Of a stretch of DNA of 55,620 nucleotides, positions 1 to 9,674 are shown in pieces. The notes beneath the pieces were generated by a model. The model worked only from the letters and a program-made list of their open reading frames with translations. It ran no database searches and was not told where the DNA came from. Where the stretch lies: contig JAGRLZ010000063.1 in NCBI GenBank assembly GCA_020441545.1, positions 1-55,620 of the forward strand. Direction: 5' to 3'. Within the stretch, counting starts at the first letter, position 1, and each line of letters opens with the position of its first letter. The position numbers were made by a program, and so were the translations under genes. This DNA comes from Xanthobacteraceae bacterium. Its GTDB lineage: Bacteria > Pseudomonadota > Alphaproteobacteria > Rhizobiales > Xanthobacteraceae.

Positions 1-448
1 GCCCGCCCGCGCCCGCCGTCAGCAGCACGAGGCCGTCGGCGCCGGCCTGAACCGCCTTCTCGGCGTGCCTGAGGGTGGCGACATCCGCCAACACCAGCGC
101 GCCGACATCGTGCAGCGGGCCGACCACAGCCGCCGGCGAGCCGACGCTGGTGATGACCATCTCGACCTTGTGGCGCACCAGGCAGGCCAGATCGTCCGCC
201 ATGCGCGGCTGGCGGATGATGAGATTCGGGCACCACGGCGCATAGGTCTCTCGGTCGGCGCGAACCGTCGTGGCGATCCCGGAGAGCCAGGCATCCAGCT
301 CCGCGACGCTGCGGGCATTCGCGGTCGGGAACGCGCCGACCACACCGGCGCGGCACGCGGCCGCCACCAGCGCGGGGCCGGACACGCGCAGCATCGGCGC
401 CGCGATCAGCGGCAGGCGAAGGCGGCTTCGCAAGGCTGCATCCAGCAT
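1..448 (-). CDS. Nitronate monooxygenase-like flavoprotein, partial
   Basis: The reading frame starts at 448 and runs off the left edge, giving about 149 N-terminal residues. An early LPLIAAPMLRVSGP segment and an ITSVGSP segment near residue 100 match the FMN-binding TIM-barrel nitronate monooxygenase (2-nitropropane dioxygenase) family, and a later LVLADVATLRHAEKAVQAGADGL-type stretch fits the same barrel. The family oxidises alkyl nitronates with FMN, but many members have other or unknown substrates, so the true substrate is open. The ATG overlaps the stop codon of the upstream acyl-CoA ligase in an ATGA arrangement, so the two are translationally coupled and probably serve the same catabolic operon. 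The C-terminal half is outside the window. Confidence 0.8.
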   Translation of the reverse strand, partial: MLDAALRSRLRLPLIAAPMLRVSGPALVAAACRAGVVGAFPTANARSVAELDAWLSGIATTVRADRETYAPWCPNLIIRQPRMADDLACLVRHKVEMVITSVGSPAAVVGPLHDVGALVLADVATLRHAEKAVQAGADGLVLLTAGAGG

Positions 449-2007
449 CAGCCCACCATCCGCTGCCGGCCGGACCAGTAGCGGGCGCGCAGCACCTTCT
501 TGTCGACCTTGCCGACCGGCGTCACCGGCAGTTCGTCGAGAAACGCGACCTGCTTCGGCGCCTGGGTGCTGCCTTTCCGGCTCTTGACCAGCGCGATCAA
601 TTCGTCCGCCGTCACCTCCATGCCGGGCCGCCGCACCACCAGCGCGGTCACCGCCTCGCCCCACTTGTCGTCGGGCACGCCGATCACCGCCGCCATTGCC
701 ACCGCGGGATGGGCGGTGAGCGCATCCTCGACCTCACGCGGATAGACGTTGAAGCCGCCGGTGACGATCATGTCCTTCTTGCGATCGACAATGTAGAGAT
801 AGCCGCGCTCGTCGGCGCGCGCGATGTCGCCGGTGTGCAGCCAGCCGTGGCGGAACACCTCCTCGGTCTGCTCCGGCCGTTTCCAGTAGCACTCCATCGC
901 CTGCGGCGCCCGCACGCAGATCTCGCCGGCCTCGCCCTGCGGCACCTCGTTGCCGTCCTCGTCCAGCAGCACCACCGAACAGCTCGCCACCGGCGCGCCG
1001 CAGGCGCTGAACAGTTCGGGCCGGTCGACATCGTGGTCGCCGCGCTTCAGCACCGAGATCGGATAGCACTCCGATTGGCCATAAAGCTGCGAGAATACCG
1101 GGCCGATGCGCTCCAGCCCCTCCACCAGCCGGGTCGGCGACATCGGCGAAGCGCCATACAGCACCAGTTGCAGCGAGGAGAGATCGGTCGCCGGCAGCTT
1201 CGGATGGTCGAGCAGCACATAGATCATGGTCGGCACGAACAGCGTGAAATTGATGCGCTCGCGCGCGATGGTCTCGAGCACGCGCTCGGGATCGAAGCTG
1301 CGCATCAGGTGCACGGTGCCGCCACGGATCAAAGTCGGCAGCACCTTGGTGCCGGCGACGTGGCTGATCGGCGCCACCGCGAGATATTGCGGCCGGTCCG
1401 GCAGTTCGAATTCCGACAGCACGGCGGTGGTGACCGCGGTGGCCGAGGCGTGACGGCGCAGCACGCCCTTGGATTTGCCGGTGGTGCCGCCGGTATAGGC
1501 GAGCACGCAGGCGTCATCCGGCTGCGCCAGGTCGCGCGGCGACACCGCGCCCGCGCCTTGCGCCAGCGCCATCAGGTCGGGGGCGAAATCCGCCCGCCCG
1601 ATGGCGTAGACATGCTTGAGCGAATCGGCGCGCGCCGCGAGTTCGGCGCCGCGCGCCGCGTAGTGATCGGCATCCACCACCAGCACCGCGATCTCGGCAT
1701 CCGCAAGCTGATCGAGATGATCGTCGAGCGAGCCGAGCGGGTGCAAGGGCGTGGTGCGCAGCGCCAGCGCCTGCGCCGCCACCGCGCAGGCCCACGATTC
1801 CCAGCGATTGGCGGTCAGCGAAGCGATCCCCGAACCGCGCGGCAGGCCGAGGCCGGCCAGCACATGCTGGATGCGGCCGATGGTGTTGGCGACATGCGCA
1901 TAGGTGACGAGTTCGGCATCGGTGGCGAAGGCGATGCGATCCGGGTAGCGCAACAGCGCCCGCAGGGTCTGCGTTCCGACCGTCGGCAATTGCTGCAGGT
2001 GGCTCAT
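448..2007 (-). CDS. AMP-forming acyl-CoA ligase
   Basis: This 519-residue protein belongs to the ANL adenylating superfamily. It should activate a carboxylic acid to acyl-AMP and then acyl-CoA. The phosphate-binding loop YTGGTTGKSKG lies at about 171-181. YGQSE, GWLHTGDIA and the VDRKKDMIVTGGFNVYP segment follow in the usual order, and the C-terminal PVGKVDKK holds the expected catalytic lysine. It is full length for a fatty-acid or aryl-CoA synthetase. Its stop overlaps the start of the nitronate monooxygenase-like gene, and an acyl-CoA dehydrogenase lies about 115 bases upstream on the same strand, indicating a catabolic operon. The acid used cannot be read from the sequence. Confidence 0.9.
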   Translation of the reverse strand: MSHLQQLPTVGTQTLRALLRYPDRIAFATDAELVTYAHVANTIGRIQHVLAGLGLPRGSGIASLTANRWESWACAVAAQALALRTTPLHPLGSLDDHLDQLADAEIAVLVVDADHYAARGAELAARADSLKHVYAIGRADFAPDLMALAQGAGAVSPRDLAQPDDACVLAYTGGTTGKSKGVLRRHASATAVTTAVLSEFELPDRPQYLAVAPISHVAGTKVLPTLIRGGTVHLMRSFDPERVLETIARERINFTLFVPTMIYVLLDHPKLPATDLSSLQLVLYGASPMSPTRLVEGLERIGPVFSQLYGQSECYPISVLKRGDHDVDRPELFSACGAPVASCSVVLLDEDGNEVPQGEAGEICVRAPQAMECYWKRPEQTEEVFRHGWLHTGDIARADERGYLYIVDRKKDMIVTGGFNVYPREVEDALTAHPAVAMAAVIGVPDDKWGEAVTALVVRRPGMEVTADELIALVKSRKGSTQAPKQVAFLDELPVTPVGKVDKKVLRARYWSGRQRMVG

Positions 2008-2065
2008 GTCTCCTCCGTGGATTCCTGGTTTCTCGATTTTAGGCGGATTTGCCGCACAGAAAATC

Positions 2066-2091
2066 GCCGTCCCCGCCTGCGCCGGGACGGC
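2066..2091. repeat. Palindromic intergenic repeat (gccgtccc type)
   Basis: An imperfectly filled hairpin with arms gccgtccc and gggacggc lies between the ligase and the acyl-CoA dehydrogenase. A close relative, tcgtccccgc / gcggggacga, is at 25037-25060. The two appear to be copies of one short GC-rich palindromic repeat. Confidence 0.55.
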
Positions 2092-2122
2092 ACCGGGATC
2101 GAACCTTCCGCGCGAAGCCGCT

Positions 2123-3331
2123 TCAGTTCCTGTATCGCCGCAGTTCGAGCCGTGCGATCTGGTTGCGATGGACCTCGTCGGGGCCGTCGGCGAGCCGCAG
2201 CAGGCGCGCGGTGGCGTAGGCCGCGGTCAGCCCGAAGTCGTTGCTGGTGCCGCCGCCGCCATGCACCTGGATCGCCCAGTCGATGATCTGGCAGGCCATG
2301 TTGGGCACCGCCACCTTGATCATGGCGATCTCGGCCTTGGCGACCTTGTTGCCGACGGTGTCCATCGCGTGCGCCGCGTTGAGCGTCAGCAGCCGCGCCT
2401 GCTCGATCAGGATGCGGGCCTCGGCGATGCGCTCCTGAGTGACGGTCTGCTCCGAGACGGCGCGGCCGAAGGCGACGCGGCTGGCGGCCCGGCGGCACAT
2501 CTTCTCCAGCGTGCGCTCGGCGAGCCCGATCAGCCGCATGCAGTGATGGATGCGCCCCGGACCGAGACGGCCCTGGGCGATCTCGAAGCCACGGCCCTCG
2601 CCGAGCAGCAGGTTGCTCGCCGGCACCCGCACGTCCTTGAACACCACCTCGGAGGCGCGATCCGGCACGCCGTAGAAGCCGAACACCGGCAGCGGCCGCA
2701 GCACCTCGATGCCGGGCGTCTCCATCGGCACCAGGATCATCGATTGCTGGCGGTGCCGGTCCGGATTGTCCGGGTCGGTCTTGCCCATGAAGATGCAGAT
2801 CTTGCAGCGCGGATCGGTGGCATTGGTGGTGTACCACTTGCGCCCGTTGATGACATAGGAATCGCCGTCGCGGACGATCGAGCTTTCGATGTTGGTGGCG
2901 TCGCTGGAGGCCACCGCCGGCTCGGTCATCGCGAAGCAGGAGCGTATCTCGCCAGCGAGCAGCGGCTTCAGCCACGCCTCCTGGTGCTCCCGGGTGCCGT
3001 AGCGCGCCAGCACCTCCATGTTGCCGGTGTCGGGCGCCGAGCAGTTGAACAGTTCGGGCGCGAGATGCGAGCGCCCCATCACCTCGCACAGCGGCGCATA
3101 TTCGAGATTGGTCAGCCCGGCGCCGTATTCGCTCTCGGGCAGGAACAGATTCCACAATCCGGCGGCCTTGGCCTTCGGCTTCAGCTCCTCGACGACCGGA
3201 TAGACCTTCCACGGACCGAGCTCCTCGGCCTGCTTGTAGAAGCGATCCTCGTTCGGATAGACGTATTCGTCCATGAAGGCTTCCAGCCGCCGCCGCAGCG
3301 CGACGACCTTGTCGGATTCGGGATAGAGCAT
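2123..3331 (-). CDS. Acyl-CoA dehydrogenase (ACAD10/11-like)
   Basis: This 402-residue flavoprotein should introduce a 2,3 double bond into an acyl-CoA. Visible family features are the [15 protein letters not shown] substrate and FAD-binding segment near 175, [11 protein letters not shown] near 200, and a C-terminal [15 protein letters not shown] stretch. The usual active-site glutamate motif YEGTSQIH is replaced by ADGPDEVH, with Asp at about 382 in the glutamate position. This is the arrangement of the ACAD10/11 branch, which often handles branched or hydroxylated acyl-CoAs. It precedes the acyl-CoA ligase on the same strand and is presumably in its operon. The start at 3331 gives the complete N-terminal helical domain. 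Confidence 0.9.
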   Translation of the reverse strand: MLYPESDKVVALRRRLEAFMDEYVYPNEDRFYKQAEELGPWKVYPVVEELKPKAKAAGLWNLFLPESEYGAGLTNLEYAPLCEVMGRSHLAPELFNCSAPDTGNMEVLARYGTREHQEAWLKPLLAGEIRSCFAMTEPAVASSDATNIESSIVRDGDSYVINGRKWYTTNATDPRCKICIFMGKTDPDNPDRHRQQSMILVPMETPGIEVLRPLPVFGFYGVPDRASEVVFKDVRVPASNLLLGEGRGFEIAQGRLGPGRIHHCMRLIGLAERTLEKMCRRAASRVAFGRAVSEQTVTQERIAEARILIEQARLLTLNAAHAMDTVGNKVAKAEIAMIKVAVPNMACQIIDWAIQVHGGGGTSNDFGLTAAYATARLLRLADGPDEVHRNQIARLELRRYRN

Positions 3332-3460
3332 CGGGTTTCGTTCTCCGCCACTTTAACTTACGGCACCACTGTCTTTCGGCATAATGCCTTCCGGCAGTAT
3401 CACATGGCGGCAACCGCGGCACATGATTTTCATCAAGGCCGCAGCGCAGCGTCCCGGCGG
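3332..3460. other. Short spacer, no gene seen
   Basis: These 129 bases separate the CorA-like gene from the acyl-CoA dehydrogenase on the same strand. The stretch is less GC-rich near 3345-3400 and may hold the promoter of the downstream operon, but no clear -35/-10 pair stands out. Confidence 0.4.
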
Positions 3461-5176
3461 CTACCGCCGCCTGCGCCAGATCTCGAGCATGGCCTGGCCC
3501 TTCGCGCGCCACGGCACGCGCTCGTTGGTCAGCACGTCGAGGAAATTCGCGATCCGCTGGGATTTCGCCAGCGTGTAGAACGTCACCACCGCGAACGCCA
3601 CGACCGTTGCAGCAAAGTAGAAAATCCTGATGCCGAGCGGCTCGTCGGCGGCCGCGATGACGTTCATGCCGAGGAAGCCGGTGGCGCAGGTCCAGATCAG
3701 GCCGATAATCGTCGCCACGGTGAACCTGAGAAACGTCATCGACTGGCGGCGCAACAGGTCGCTGTCGAGATAGGCGCTCATGTCCTGCAATTCGTCGCGC
3801 ACGTCGGCGTAGAGACGCTCCGTGCCGATATGCTGCATGAGGAGGCGGTAGACGTTGCGCGCCTGCACCTGGTCGGACACGTCCTGGAACCAGTAGCGAT
3901 GGGTGAAGCGCAGGAATTTTTCCAGCAGCACCCTGATCTCGGTGCGGAATCTGCGTACGGTTTCCGGGCGGTCGGTGTCGAGATCGGTGACGGTCTTGAC
4001 CATCCGGTCCGACAGCATCAGCAGCGCGGCCTTGTGCATATGCACGATCAGCGCCAGCAGGAAATACTGGTGCCGGAACTGGCCGAGGATGCCGCGCTCG
4101 GGATCGGTGAAGAACGAACGCGCGGCATCGCCGACCATCAGGAAGGCATGATCGTGGCACAACAGGCGGACGCTCAGCCCGCTGTCGAACTGCGACGGAT
4201 CGAAATACTTGTCGTAGCAGGCGGTTTCCTCGAACTGCGCCAGGTGCCGCTCCGAATAGGGCAGCATGTCGCGATCGCCGGGCCCATTGGTATAGGCCAG
4301 CCGGACGTAGTCGGCCCGCGTCAGCCGCTCCGGCTCCTCGACCGCGAGATAGGCCATCAGCGGCATGCGATAGCTTTCGAGCTGCCGGAAACGCACCGCG
4401 CCGGGCTGGTCGCCGTGATGGGCCACCAGCGGCCGCAGCAGGTACTGCCAATGCGACGACAGAACCGGAACGCGGTCGTGCAGGACGGCCGCGAGATACG
4501 CCTTGCGATCCTCATAGTTCGATACCGCGAGCACCTCGCCCCGCGCCGAGAGCCACTCCACCTTGCGCGGGCAGTTGAGGCCGTCGCCTTGCGCCGTCCA
4601 GCCCGCCGGATAGGCGCGGCCGAAGCGATGCAGCATGTCCTGCACCGCATCGAGCGGCAGGTCGGTGCCGGAAATCTCGACCGCCAGGATCGCGAGGTCG
4701 AGGTCATGGAAGAAATAGAGATCGATATGCCGGATATCGAAGCTGACCGGCGCCTCGCGCCCGGGCAGCAGCACACGCACCTTTGCGATGTCGGAACGGC
4801 GGAAGGTCTTGATGAGCGGCCGCCCGTCGCCCTGGAGGGAACGGTGCCCGGAGGCTTCGCCGTAGAGCAGCCGCTGCACATAGGGCAGGAAGGTCACGAA
4901 CTCGCGGTAGTGCCGCTCCTGGAACGAATCGGCATCGCCGCAGAACTCGTCGTCGACTTCCTTCCAGATATGCCCGGGATCGTCGCGCAGCAGTTCCCAG
5001 TGATCGCGGGTGCCACGATCGCCTTGCGCGGGTTGCAGGTGCAGCGGCCAGAGCAGGATCTGGTGAAAGGTCCGAACCAGCGGAGCATCACCGTCCACCG
5101 CCGCCGACGAGGCTGACGACCGGGTCATCGGCGGAAGGTCGTGACGCGGGGCGTCGTCGGGCGCGCGATCATCCAT
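3461..5176 (-). CDS. Large CorA-like divalent-cation transporter homologue
   Basis: This 571-residue protein has two hydrophobic segments near its C-terminus, about 480-502 and 515-535. The first ends in GFLGMN (GMN at about 503-505), the signature of the CorA/Mrs2 magnesium channel superfamily. The roughly 470-residue cytoplasmic part is much longer than in classical CorA (about 316 residues in total), and I do not recognise its N-terminal half. A long helical stretch before the first membrane segment fits the CorA stalk helix. The final cytoplasmic tail of about 35 residues is rich in arginine. It is on the same strand as the acyl-CoA dehydrogenase 129 bases downstream, but a functional link is not evident. 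The transport role and ion are inferred from the GMN motif alone. Confidence 0.75.
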   Translation of the reverse strand: MDDRAPDDAPRHDLPPMTRSSASSAAVDGDAPLVRTFHQILLWPLHLQPAQGDRGTRDHWELLRDDPGHIWKEVDDEFCGDADSFQERHYREFVTFLPYVQRLLYGEASGHRSLQGDGRPLIKTFRRSDIAKVRVLLPGREAPVSFDIRHIDLYFFHDLDLAILAVEISGTDLPLDAVQDMLHRFGRAYPAGWTAQGDGLNCPRKVEWLSARGEVLAVSNYEDRKAYLAAVLHDRVPVLSSHWQYLLRPLVAHHGDQPGAVRFRQLESYRMPLMAYLAVEEPERLTRADYVRLAYTNGPGDRDMLPYSERHLAQFEETACYDKYFDPSQFDSGLSVRLLCHDHAFLMVGDAARSFFTDPERGILGQFRHQYFLLALIVHMHKAALLMLSDRMVKTVTDLDTDRPETVRRFRTEIRVLLEKFLRFTHRYWFQDVSDQVQARNVYRLLMQHIGTERLYADVRDELQDMSAYLDSDLLRRQSMTFLRFTVATIIGLIWTCATGFLGMNVIAAADEPLGIRIFYFAATVVAFAVVTFYTLAKSQRIANFLDVLTNERVPWRAKGQAMLEIWRRRR

Positions 5177-5180
5177 CTAT

Positions 5181-5240
5181 CGACCACCCATAAGCCGACC
5201 ACCCATAAGCCGACCACCCATGTGCCGACCACCCACAAGC
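5181..5240. repeat. 15-bp tandem repeat, four copies
   Basis: Four head-to-tail copies of cgaccacccataagc lie at 5181, 5196, 5211 and 5226. The first two are identical and the last two differ only in the final five bases. They occupy the divergent gap just upstream of the CorA-like start at 5176. Confidence 0.95.
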
Positions 5241-5613
5241 TAACTTGCCGGCCCCGTCCGCCATGGCACCCTCTCCCCTGATATTCGGCCGGATGCGGCC
5301 GCCGACGCTGTGCCGATTGCTATCACGGTATCAAGCGCCCCCTTGTGACAAGAGGTTTCAACCGCCTCGGCCACAGGTTATTTTCGGACAGACCCGCGGC
5401 CGGCATCGGATGGCGGGGTGCCGGCGCGCCGGCCACTCGACGCAAGAAGGCGGCATCGGCTTTCGCTACGCGACAAGTGCCGCCGATCTGAAGTTCGTAA
5501 AGGTGGATGCTGCGGCGTATCGCGAACTTCGGAAGAAAGCAGGTACCAGTGCCGCGCGGTTGCGGCCTGCGGCCACAAATACCGCGACCCGGAATTCGCC
5601 GAGTAGAGGTTCC
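5241..5613. other. Non-coding gap before the monooxygenase
   Basis: About 370 bases are open in the monooxygenase frame, but the translation is low in complexity, does not resemble the family and has no start with a good ribosome-binding site. I read it as non-coding upstream DNA, probably holding the monooxygenase promoter. No operator or terminator could be assigned. Confidence 0.5.
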
Positions 5614-7464
5614 ATGCCAGCCGAGCAACGACGCCCCCCTTCCGACGATACGCCCGCGCTCGACATCGCGTCCCTGCGGGAACGCTACCGCACCGAACGC
5701 GACCGCCGGCTGCGCGCCGACGGCAACGAGCAGTATGTCGAGATGACGGGTGCGTTCGAGAGCTATCTCGACGACCCGTGGACGCCCGCCGGCAGCGCGC
5801 GCGAGGCGATCGCGGAAGAGGTCGAGGTCGTGGTGGTCGGCGGCGGCTTCGGCGGCCTTCTGTGCGCGGCGCGCCTGCGCGAAGCCGGCATCACCTCGTT
5901 CCGCATTATCGAGAAGGGCGGCGACTTCGGCGGCACCTGGTACTGGAACCGCTATCCTGGCGCGGCCTGCGACACCGAAAGCTACATCTACCTGCCGCTG
6001 CTGGAAGAGACCGGCTACATGCCGGCACGCAAATATGCGCGCGCGCCGGAAATCTTCGCGCATGCCTGCCGCATCGGCCGGCACTTCGATCTCTATCCGC
6101 GCGCGCTGTTCCAGACCGTCATCACCGAGGCGCGCTGGCACGACGACGATGCCCGCTGGCTGGTCACAACCGATCGCGGCGACGCGATCCGCGCCCGCTT
6201 CGTCGTGCTTGCCGGCGGGCCGCTGCACCGGCCGAAGCTGCCCGGCATCCCCGGCATCGAGAGCTTCGAAGGCCACACCTTCCACACCAGCCGCTGGGAC
6301 TATGCCTACACCGGCGGCAATTCCGAGGGCGGCATGACCGGGCTCGCCGACAAGCGCGTCGGCATCATCGGCACCGGCGCGACCGCGGTGCAATGCGTGC
6401 CGCATCTCGGCCGTTCCGCCAGGGAACTCTACGTGTTCCAGCGCACGCCGTCGGCGATCAGCGTGCGCGCCGACCGCCCGACCGATGCCGCCTGGTCCGG
6501 CACCCTCGCGCCGGGCTGGCAGCGCGCGCGGATGGACAACTTCACCTCGGTGATTTCCGGCGAGCCGTTCGACGAGGACCTGGTGCAGGACGGCTGGACC
6601 GACCTGCTGGGCGGCATCCTGCTGGCGCCGCGCCGGCAGGGCGGCGGCCGGGTCTCGGTCCAGGAGGCCATGGCGCTGATCGAGCAGGCCGACTACCAGA
6701 AGATGGAAGAGCTCCGCGCCCGCGTCGATGCCATCGTCACGGACCCTGCGACCGCCGAGGCGCTGAAGCCGTGGTACAAGGCGTTCTGCAAGCGCCCCTG
6801 CTTCCACGACGAATACCTCGACACCTTCAACCGGCCCAATGTGCATCTGGTCGACACCCGGGGGTGCGGCGTCGAACGCATCACGCCGCAGGGCGTGACG
6901 GTCGATGGCCGCGACTATCCGCTCGACTGCCTGATCTTCGCCACCGGCTTCGAGGTCGGCACCGGCTATGCGCGCCGCGTCGGCTTCGAGACCTACGGCC
7001 GCGACGGCCTCAGCCTCAGCGACAAGTGGCGCGACGGCGCCCGCACCCTGCACAGCTTCTACAGCCGCGGCTTCCCGAACTGCTTCCTCGTCTCGGTCAC
7101 GCAGGCGGGCCAGAGCGCCAACCTGACGCACATCATCGACGAGCAGTCCAAGCACATCGCCTATGTCATCGGCGAGGCGCGCCGGCGCGGCGCCCGCACC
7201 ATCGAGCCGGCGGCCGACGCCGAGGACGCCTGGGTGGAGGAGATCGTGCAGGCCGCCAACGGCCGCCAGAACTATCTCGCCGAATGCACGCCCGGCTACT
7301 ACAACATCGAGGGCAACCTGAACGAGGTCACCGCGCGCAACAGCCAATACTGGCGCGGTCCGGTCGCCTTCCTGCGCCTGCTCGACCGCTGGCGCGAAGA
7401 CGGCACGATGACGGGCCTGGAATTGACCTACGGCGATGCCGCCGGCAGCACCGATCGCATATGA
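5614..7464 (+). CDS. Baeyer-Villiger-type flavin monooxygenase
   Basis: From the ATG at 5614, preceded by gtagagg, this is a 616-residue class B flavin monooxygenase. Such enzymes use FAD, NADPH and O2 to insert oxygen next to a ketone, giving an ester or lactone. The FAD Rossmann motif GGGFGG is at 76-81 and [15 protein letters not shown] follows near 107. The Baeyer-Villiger fingerprint FxGxxxHxxxWD is complete as [12 protein letters not shown] at 218-229, and the NADPH motif GTGATAVQ is at 253-260. The length fits the cyclohexanone, cyclopentadecanone or steroid monooxygenase branch, including its N-terminal extension. A thiolase-fold gene follows 79 bases downstream on the same strand. 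Substrate is unknown; a cyclic or terpenoid ketone is an inference from context. Confidence 0.9.
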   Translation: MPAEQRRPPSDDTPALDIASLRERYRTERDRRLRADGNEQYVEMTGAFESYLDDPWTPAGSAREAIAEEVEVVVVGGGFGGLLCAARLREAGITSFRIIEKGGDFGGTWYWNRYPGAACDTESYIYLPLLEETGYMPARKYARAPEIFAHACRIGRHFDLYPRALFQTVITEARWHDDDARWLVTTDRGDAIRARFVVLAGGPLHRPKLPGIPGIESFEGHTFHTSRWDYAYTGGNSEGGMTGLADKRVGIIGTGATAVQCVPHLGRSARELYVFQRTPSAISVRADRPTDAAWSGTLAPGWQRARMDNFTSVISGEPFDEDLVQDGWTDLLGGILLAPRRQGGGRVSVQEAMALIEQADYQKMEELRARVDAIVTDPATAEALKPWYKAFCKRPCFHDEYLDTFNRPNVHLVDTRGCGVERITPQGVTVDGRDYPLDCLIFATGFEVGTGYARRVGFETYGRDGLSLSDKWRDGARTLHSFYSRGFPNCFLVSVTQAGQSANLTHIIDEQSKHIAYVIGEARRRGARTIEPAADAEDAWVEEIVQAANGRQNYLAECTPGYYNIEGNLNEVTARNSQYWRGPVAFLRLLDRWREDGTMTGLELTYGDAAGSTDRI

Positions 7465-7543
7465 AGCCGCGACAATCGACTCGCGGCGGAAATTTCCCTA
7501 CATCAAATTGAGCCGGACATAACGTTCCGCGCGGAGGCGAAGC

Positions 7544-9085
7544 ATGTCGAACGACTTCCATGACAACCTGCCGATCCTTGTCGGATGCGGCGACGTCACC
7601 GACATGGCGACGCCGATCGAGGCCGGCCGCTCGCCCTACGATCTCATCGCGCAGGCCGCGCGGCTGGCGCTCGCCGATACGGGCGCGCCCGGCATCGGCG
7701 CGGCCATCGACACGCTCGCGATGCTGCGGCTGTTCTCGGATACCTCGCCGCGCTTCCGCACCAAACTCGGTGCCTCCACCAATCCGCCGCGCTCGATCTC
7801 GCGGCGGTTGGGTATCGATCCGGCACGGCACATCTACACCTCGCCCGGCGGCAACATGCCGCAATACCTGGTGAACCTGTTCGCCGAGCAGATCACCCGC
7901 GGCGAGATGCGGGCCGCGCTGATCGTCGGCGGCGAGGCATTGCGCACGCAGTACAACGGCGAGCGCGCCGGCATCGATGCGTCATGGGACGAGAATCCGG
8001 GCGGCACCTCGGACTTTCTGGGCGACGAGCGCCGCGCCTGGAGCGATCACGAAGAGACGCACGGCATGCGCGCGGCAATCGTGATGTATCCGCTGATCGA
8101 GAATGCCATCCGCGGCGACCGCAAGCGCGATATCGGCGTTCATCTGCAATCGATGGGGCGGCTGTTCGAGCATTTCGCGACCGTGGCCGCCGGCAACCCG
8201 CTGGCGACGCGCCGCGAGGGCTACTCGGCCGCGAAGCTTGCCACCATTTCCCCCGACAACCGCTGGGTCGGCTATCCCTATCCGCGCCTGATGAATGCCA
8301 ATCCCTACATCGACCAGGCCGCCGCCGTCGTCATCACCTCGGTCGGGGCCGCCCGCGAACTCGGCATCCCGGAAGACAAGTGGGTGTACCTGCACGGCTG
8401 CGCCGACGGCACCGACCACTGGTTCGTATCGGAGCGGGAGCAGCTCGGCCGTTCGCCGGCGATGCATCGCGGCGTGCGGCGCGCGCTCGACATGGCGGGC
8501 AAGACGCTCGACGGCATCGACATGTTCGATATCTATTCGTGCTTCCCGTCGGCGGTCGAGATCGCCTGCGGCGAGATCGGCCTTGCCGAGGACGATCCGC
8601 GCGGCCTCACCGTCACCGGCGGCCTGCCGTTCTTCGGCGGCCCCGGCAACGCCTATGTGCTGCACTCGATTTCCGAGATGATTCGGCAGGCACGCAAGCG
8701 GCGCGGCGCCTTCGGCCTCGTCACCGCCAATGGCAACTACATCACCAAGCATTCCTGGGGCATCTATTCGACCACGCCGAACGCGGCGCCATGGCAACGC
8801 GAGGAACCGAAGCGGCTCCAGGCCGAACTCGACGCGCTGCCGAAGGCGCCGTTCACCGAGACCCCGTCCGGTGCCGCGCGGATCGAATCCTACACCGTGA
8901 TGTACGGCAAGAAGGGCGCGGAATTCGGCATCGTGATCGGCCGCGAGGACGCGACCGGCCGCCGCTTCCTGTCCAACGTGCCGAACGATCCGGCCGCCCT
9001 TGCCGACCTGCAGGACAAGGAAGGGCTGGGGCGCCCCGGCACCGTGACGCGCGACGGCGACCGCAACCTGTTCGTGCCGGAGTGA
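7544..9085 (+). CDS. Thiolase-fold protein lacking canonical catalytic residues
   Basis: This 513-residue protein starts at an ATG with gcggaggcg just upstream. It follows the thiolase superfamily layout of the acetyl-CoA acetyltransferase/SCP2-thiolase-like branch: an N-terminal [10 protein letters not shown] strand, a central SPGGNMPQ loop, [14 protein letters not shown] near 360 and [15 protein letters not shown] near 395, then a C-terminal beta domain. The nucleophilic cysteine is not seen in the SPGGNMPQ loop. The GHP histidine is replaced by GGP, and the C-terminal cysteine motif is replaced by NGN. It may use a different chemistry, such as retro-aldol or Claisen cleavage with the KHS histidine, or be a partner subunit. 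It follows the monooxygenase and has a paralogue at 15434. Confidence 0.8.
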   Translation: MSNDFHDNLPILVGCGDVTDMATPIEAGRSPYDLIAQAARLALADTGAPGIGAAIDTLAMLRLFSDTSPRFRTKLGASTNPPRSISRRLGIDPARHIYTSPGGNMPQYLVNLFAEQITRGEMRAALIVGGEALRTQYNGERAGIDASWDENPGGTSDFLGDERRAWSDHEETHGMRAAIVMYPLIENAIRGDRKRDIGVHLQSMGRLFEHFATVAAGNPLATRREGYSAAKLATISPDNRWVGYPYPRLMNANPYIDQAAAVVITSVGAARELGIPEDKWVYLHGCADGTDHWFVSEREQLGRSPAMHRGVRRALDMAGKTLDGIDMFDIYSCFPSAVEIACGEIGLAEDDPRGLTVTGGLPFFGGPGNAYVLHSISEMIRQARKRRGAFGLVTANGNYITKHSWGIYSTTPNAAPWQREEPKRLQAELDALPKAPFTETPSGAARIESYTVMYGKKGAEFGIVIGREDATGRRFLSNVPNDPAALADLQDKEGLGRPGTVTRDGDRNLFVPE

Positions 9086-9127
9086 CAGTCGACCTTCGCG
9101 CGGCAACGGACCGGCATCGAAAGCGCC

Positions 9128-9206
9128 GTCATTGCCGGGCTTGACCCGGCAATCCAGCCTCCTTTTCCGGGACATGATGGATGCCCGGATCAGGTCCGGG
9201 CATGAC
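9128..9206. repeat. Compound palindromic intergenic repeat (gtcattgccggg type)
   Basis: Two nested hairpins, ttgccggg/cccggcaa and tgcccgga/tccgggca, sit inside outer arms gtcat...atgac. Related elements are at 21372-21402, 34667-34770 and 39694-39766. They resemble the widespread intergenic repeats of Bradyrhizobium and relatives. Confidence 0.7.
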
Positions 9207-9228
9207 AAGCGGAACATGACAAGCGGAA
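9201..9228. repeat. 14-bp tandem duplication
   Basis: catgacaagcggaa is present twice head to tail at 9201 and 9215, starting within the end of the palindromic repeat. Confidence 0.9.
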
Positions 9229-9269
9229 GCGGAGCCCGCGCCGTCTCGAAGGGACATCGGGACCAGTCG

Positions 9270-9562
9270 GAACGCACGCCTGTGAACATCAGTCCCCGAT
9301 AGGTGACCGTCTCGCCGAAATCGAGCGGTTTGCCGACCCACGGCTTGAAGCGATGTCCGAAGGTATGGAGGTCGCTGTCGGAGCCGATGCCGGGATAGCG
9401 GTGCATCCACCACGTTCCGCCGAAACTCTCACATGACTCCAGCACGACACAACTGAGTTCGGGACACTACGTCTTCAGGTGACAGGCCGCCGCGACGCCG
9501 GAGATCCCGGCGCCCACGATCAGGACATCGAAGTGCTCCGACGCTCCGCCGCGATCCGACAT
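9270..9562 (-). pseudogene. Remnant of an EtaA-type Baeyer-Villiger monooxygenase
   Basis: From an ATG at 9562 the frame reads HFDVLIVGAGISGVAAACHLKT, the FAD-binding start of an FAD-containing monooxygenase, then meets a TAG at 9469-9467. The same frame continues with [24 protein letters not shown] and [15 protein letters not shown], all in the correct family order. It then jumps near 9325-9330 straight to [16 protein letters not shown], which in intact EtaA-like enzymes lies near the C-terminus. The gene thus has a nonsense codon, an internal deletion of most of the protein and a lost end. It lies directly behind the acyl-CoA dehydrogenase gene at 9675 on the same strand, so it was probably the third gene of that operon. 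Confidence 0.8.
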
Positions 9563-9590
9563 TCGCGTTCCGGCGTGCGCGTTCCGGCGT
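9563..9590. repeat. 14-bp tandem duplication
   Basis: Two near-identical copies of tcgcgttccggcgt (first base t or g) abut the start codon of the monooxygenase remnant. Confidence 0.85.
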
Positions 9591-9674
9591 CCAATGCCGG
9601 TTGATCGTTCATCGCGTGTCCAATCCGTTACGCGACAGATGTACCGCCATCCCCGACGGGAACGGCCGCGTTGG

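Noticed and set aside
2006..5116. Long plus-strand open frame across the dehydrogenase and CorA-like genes
   Set aside because: It is a shadow of two well-supported minus-strand genes and carries no recognisable domain.
5290..5390. Possible tRNA-like fold in the gap before the monooxygenase
   Set aside because: No T-arm consensus and no acceptor pairing could be drawn.
5245..5613. N-terminal extension of the Baeyer-Villiger monooxygenase
   Set aside because: The extension does not resemble the family, has no good ribosome-binding site, and the ATG at 5614 gives the normal length.
7982..9445. Long minus-strand frame through the thiolase gene
   Set aside because: Only its first 60 codons resemble a protein (the monooxygenase remnant); the remainder is a shadow of the thiolase-like gene and a repeat.
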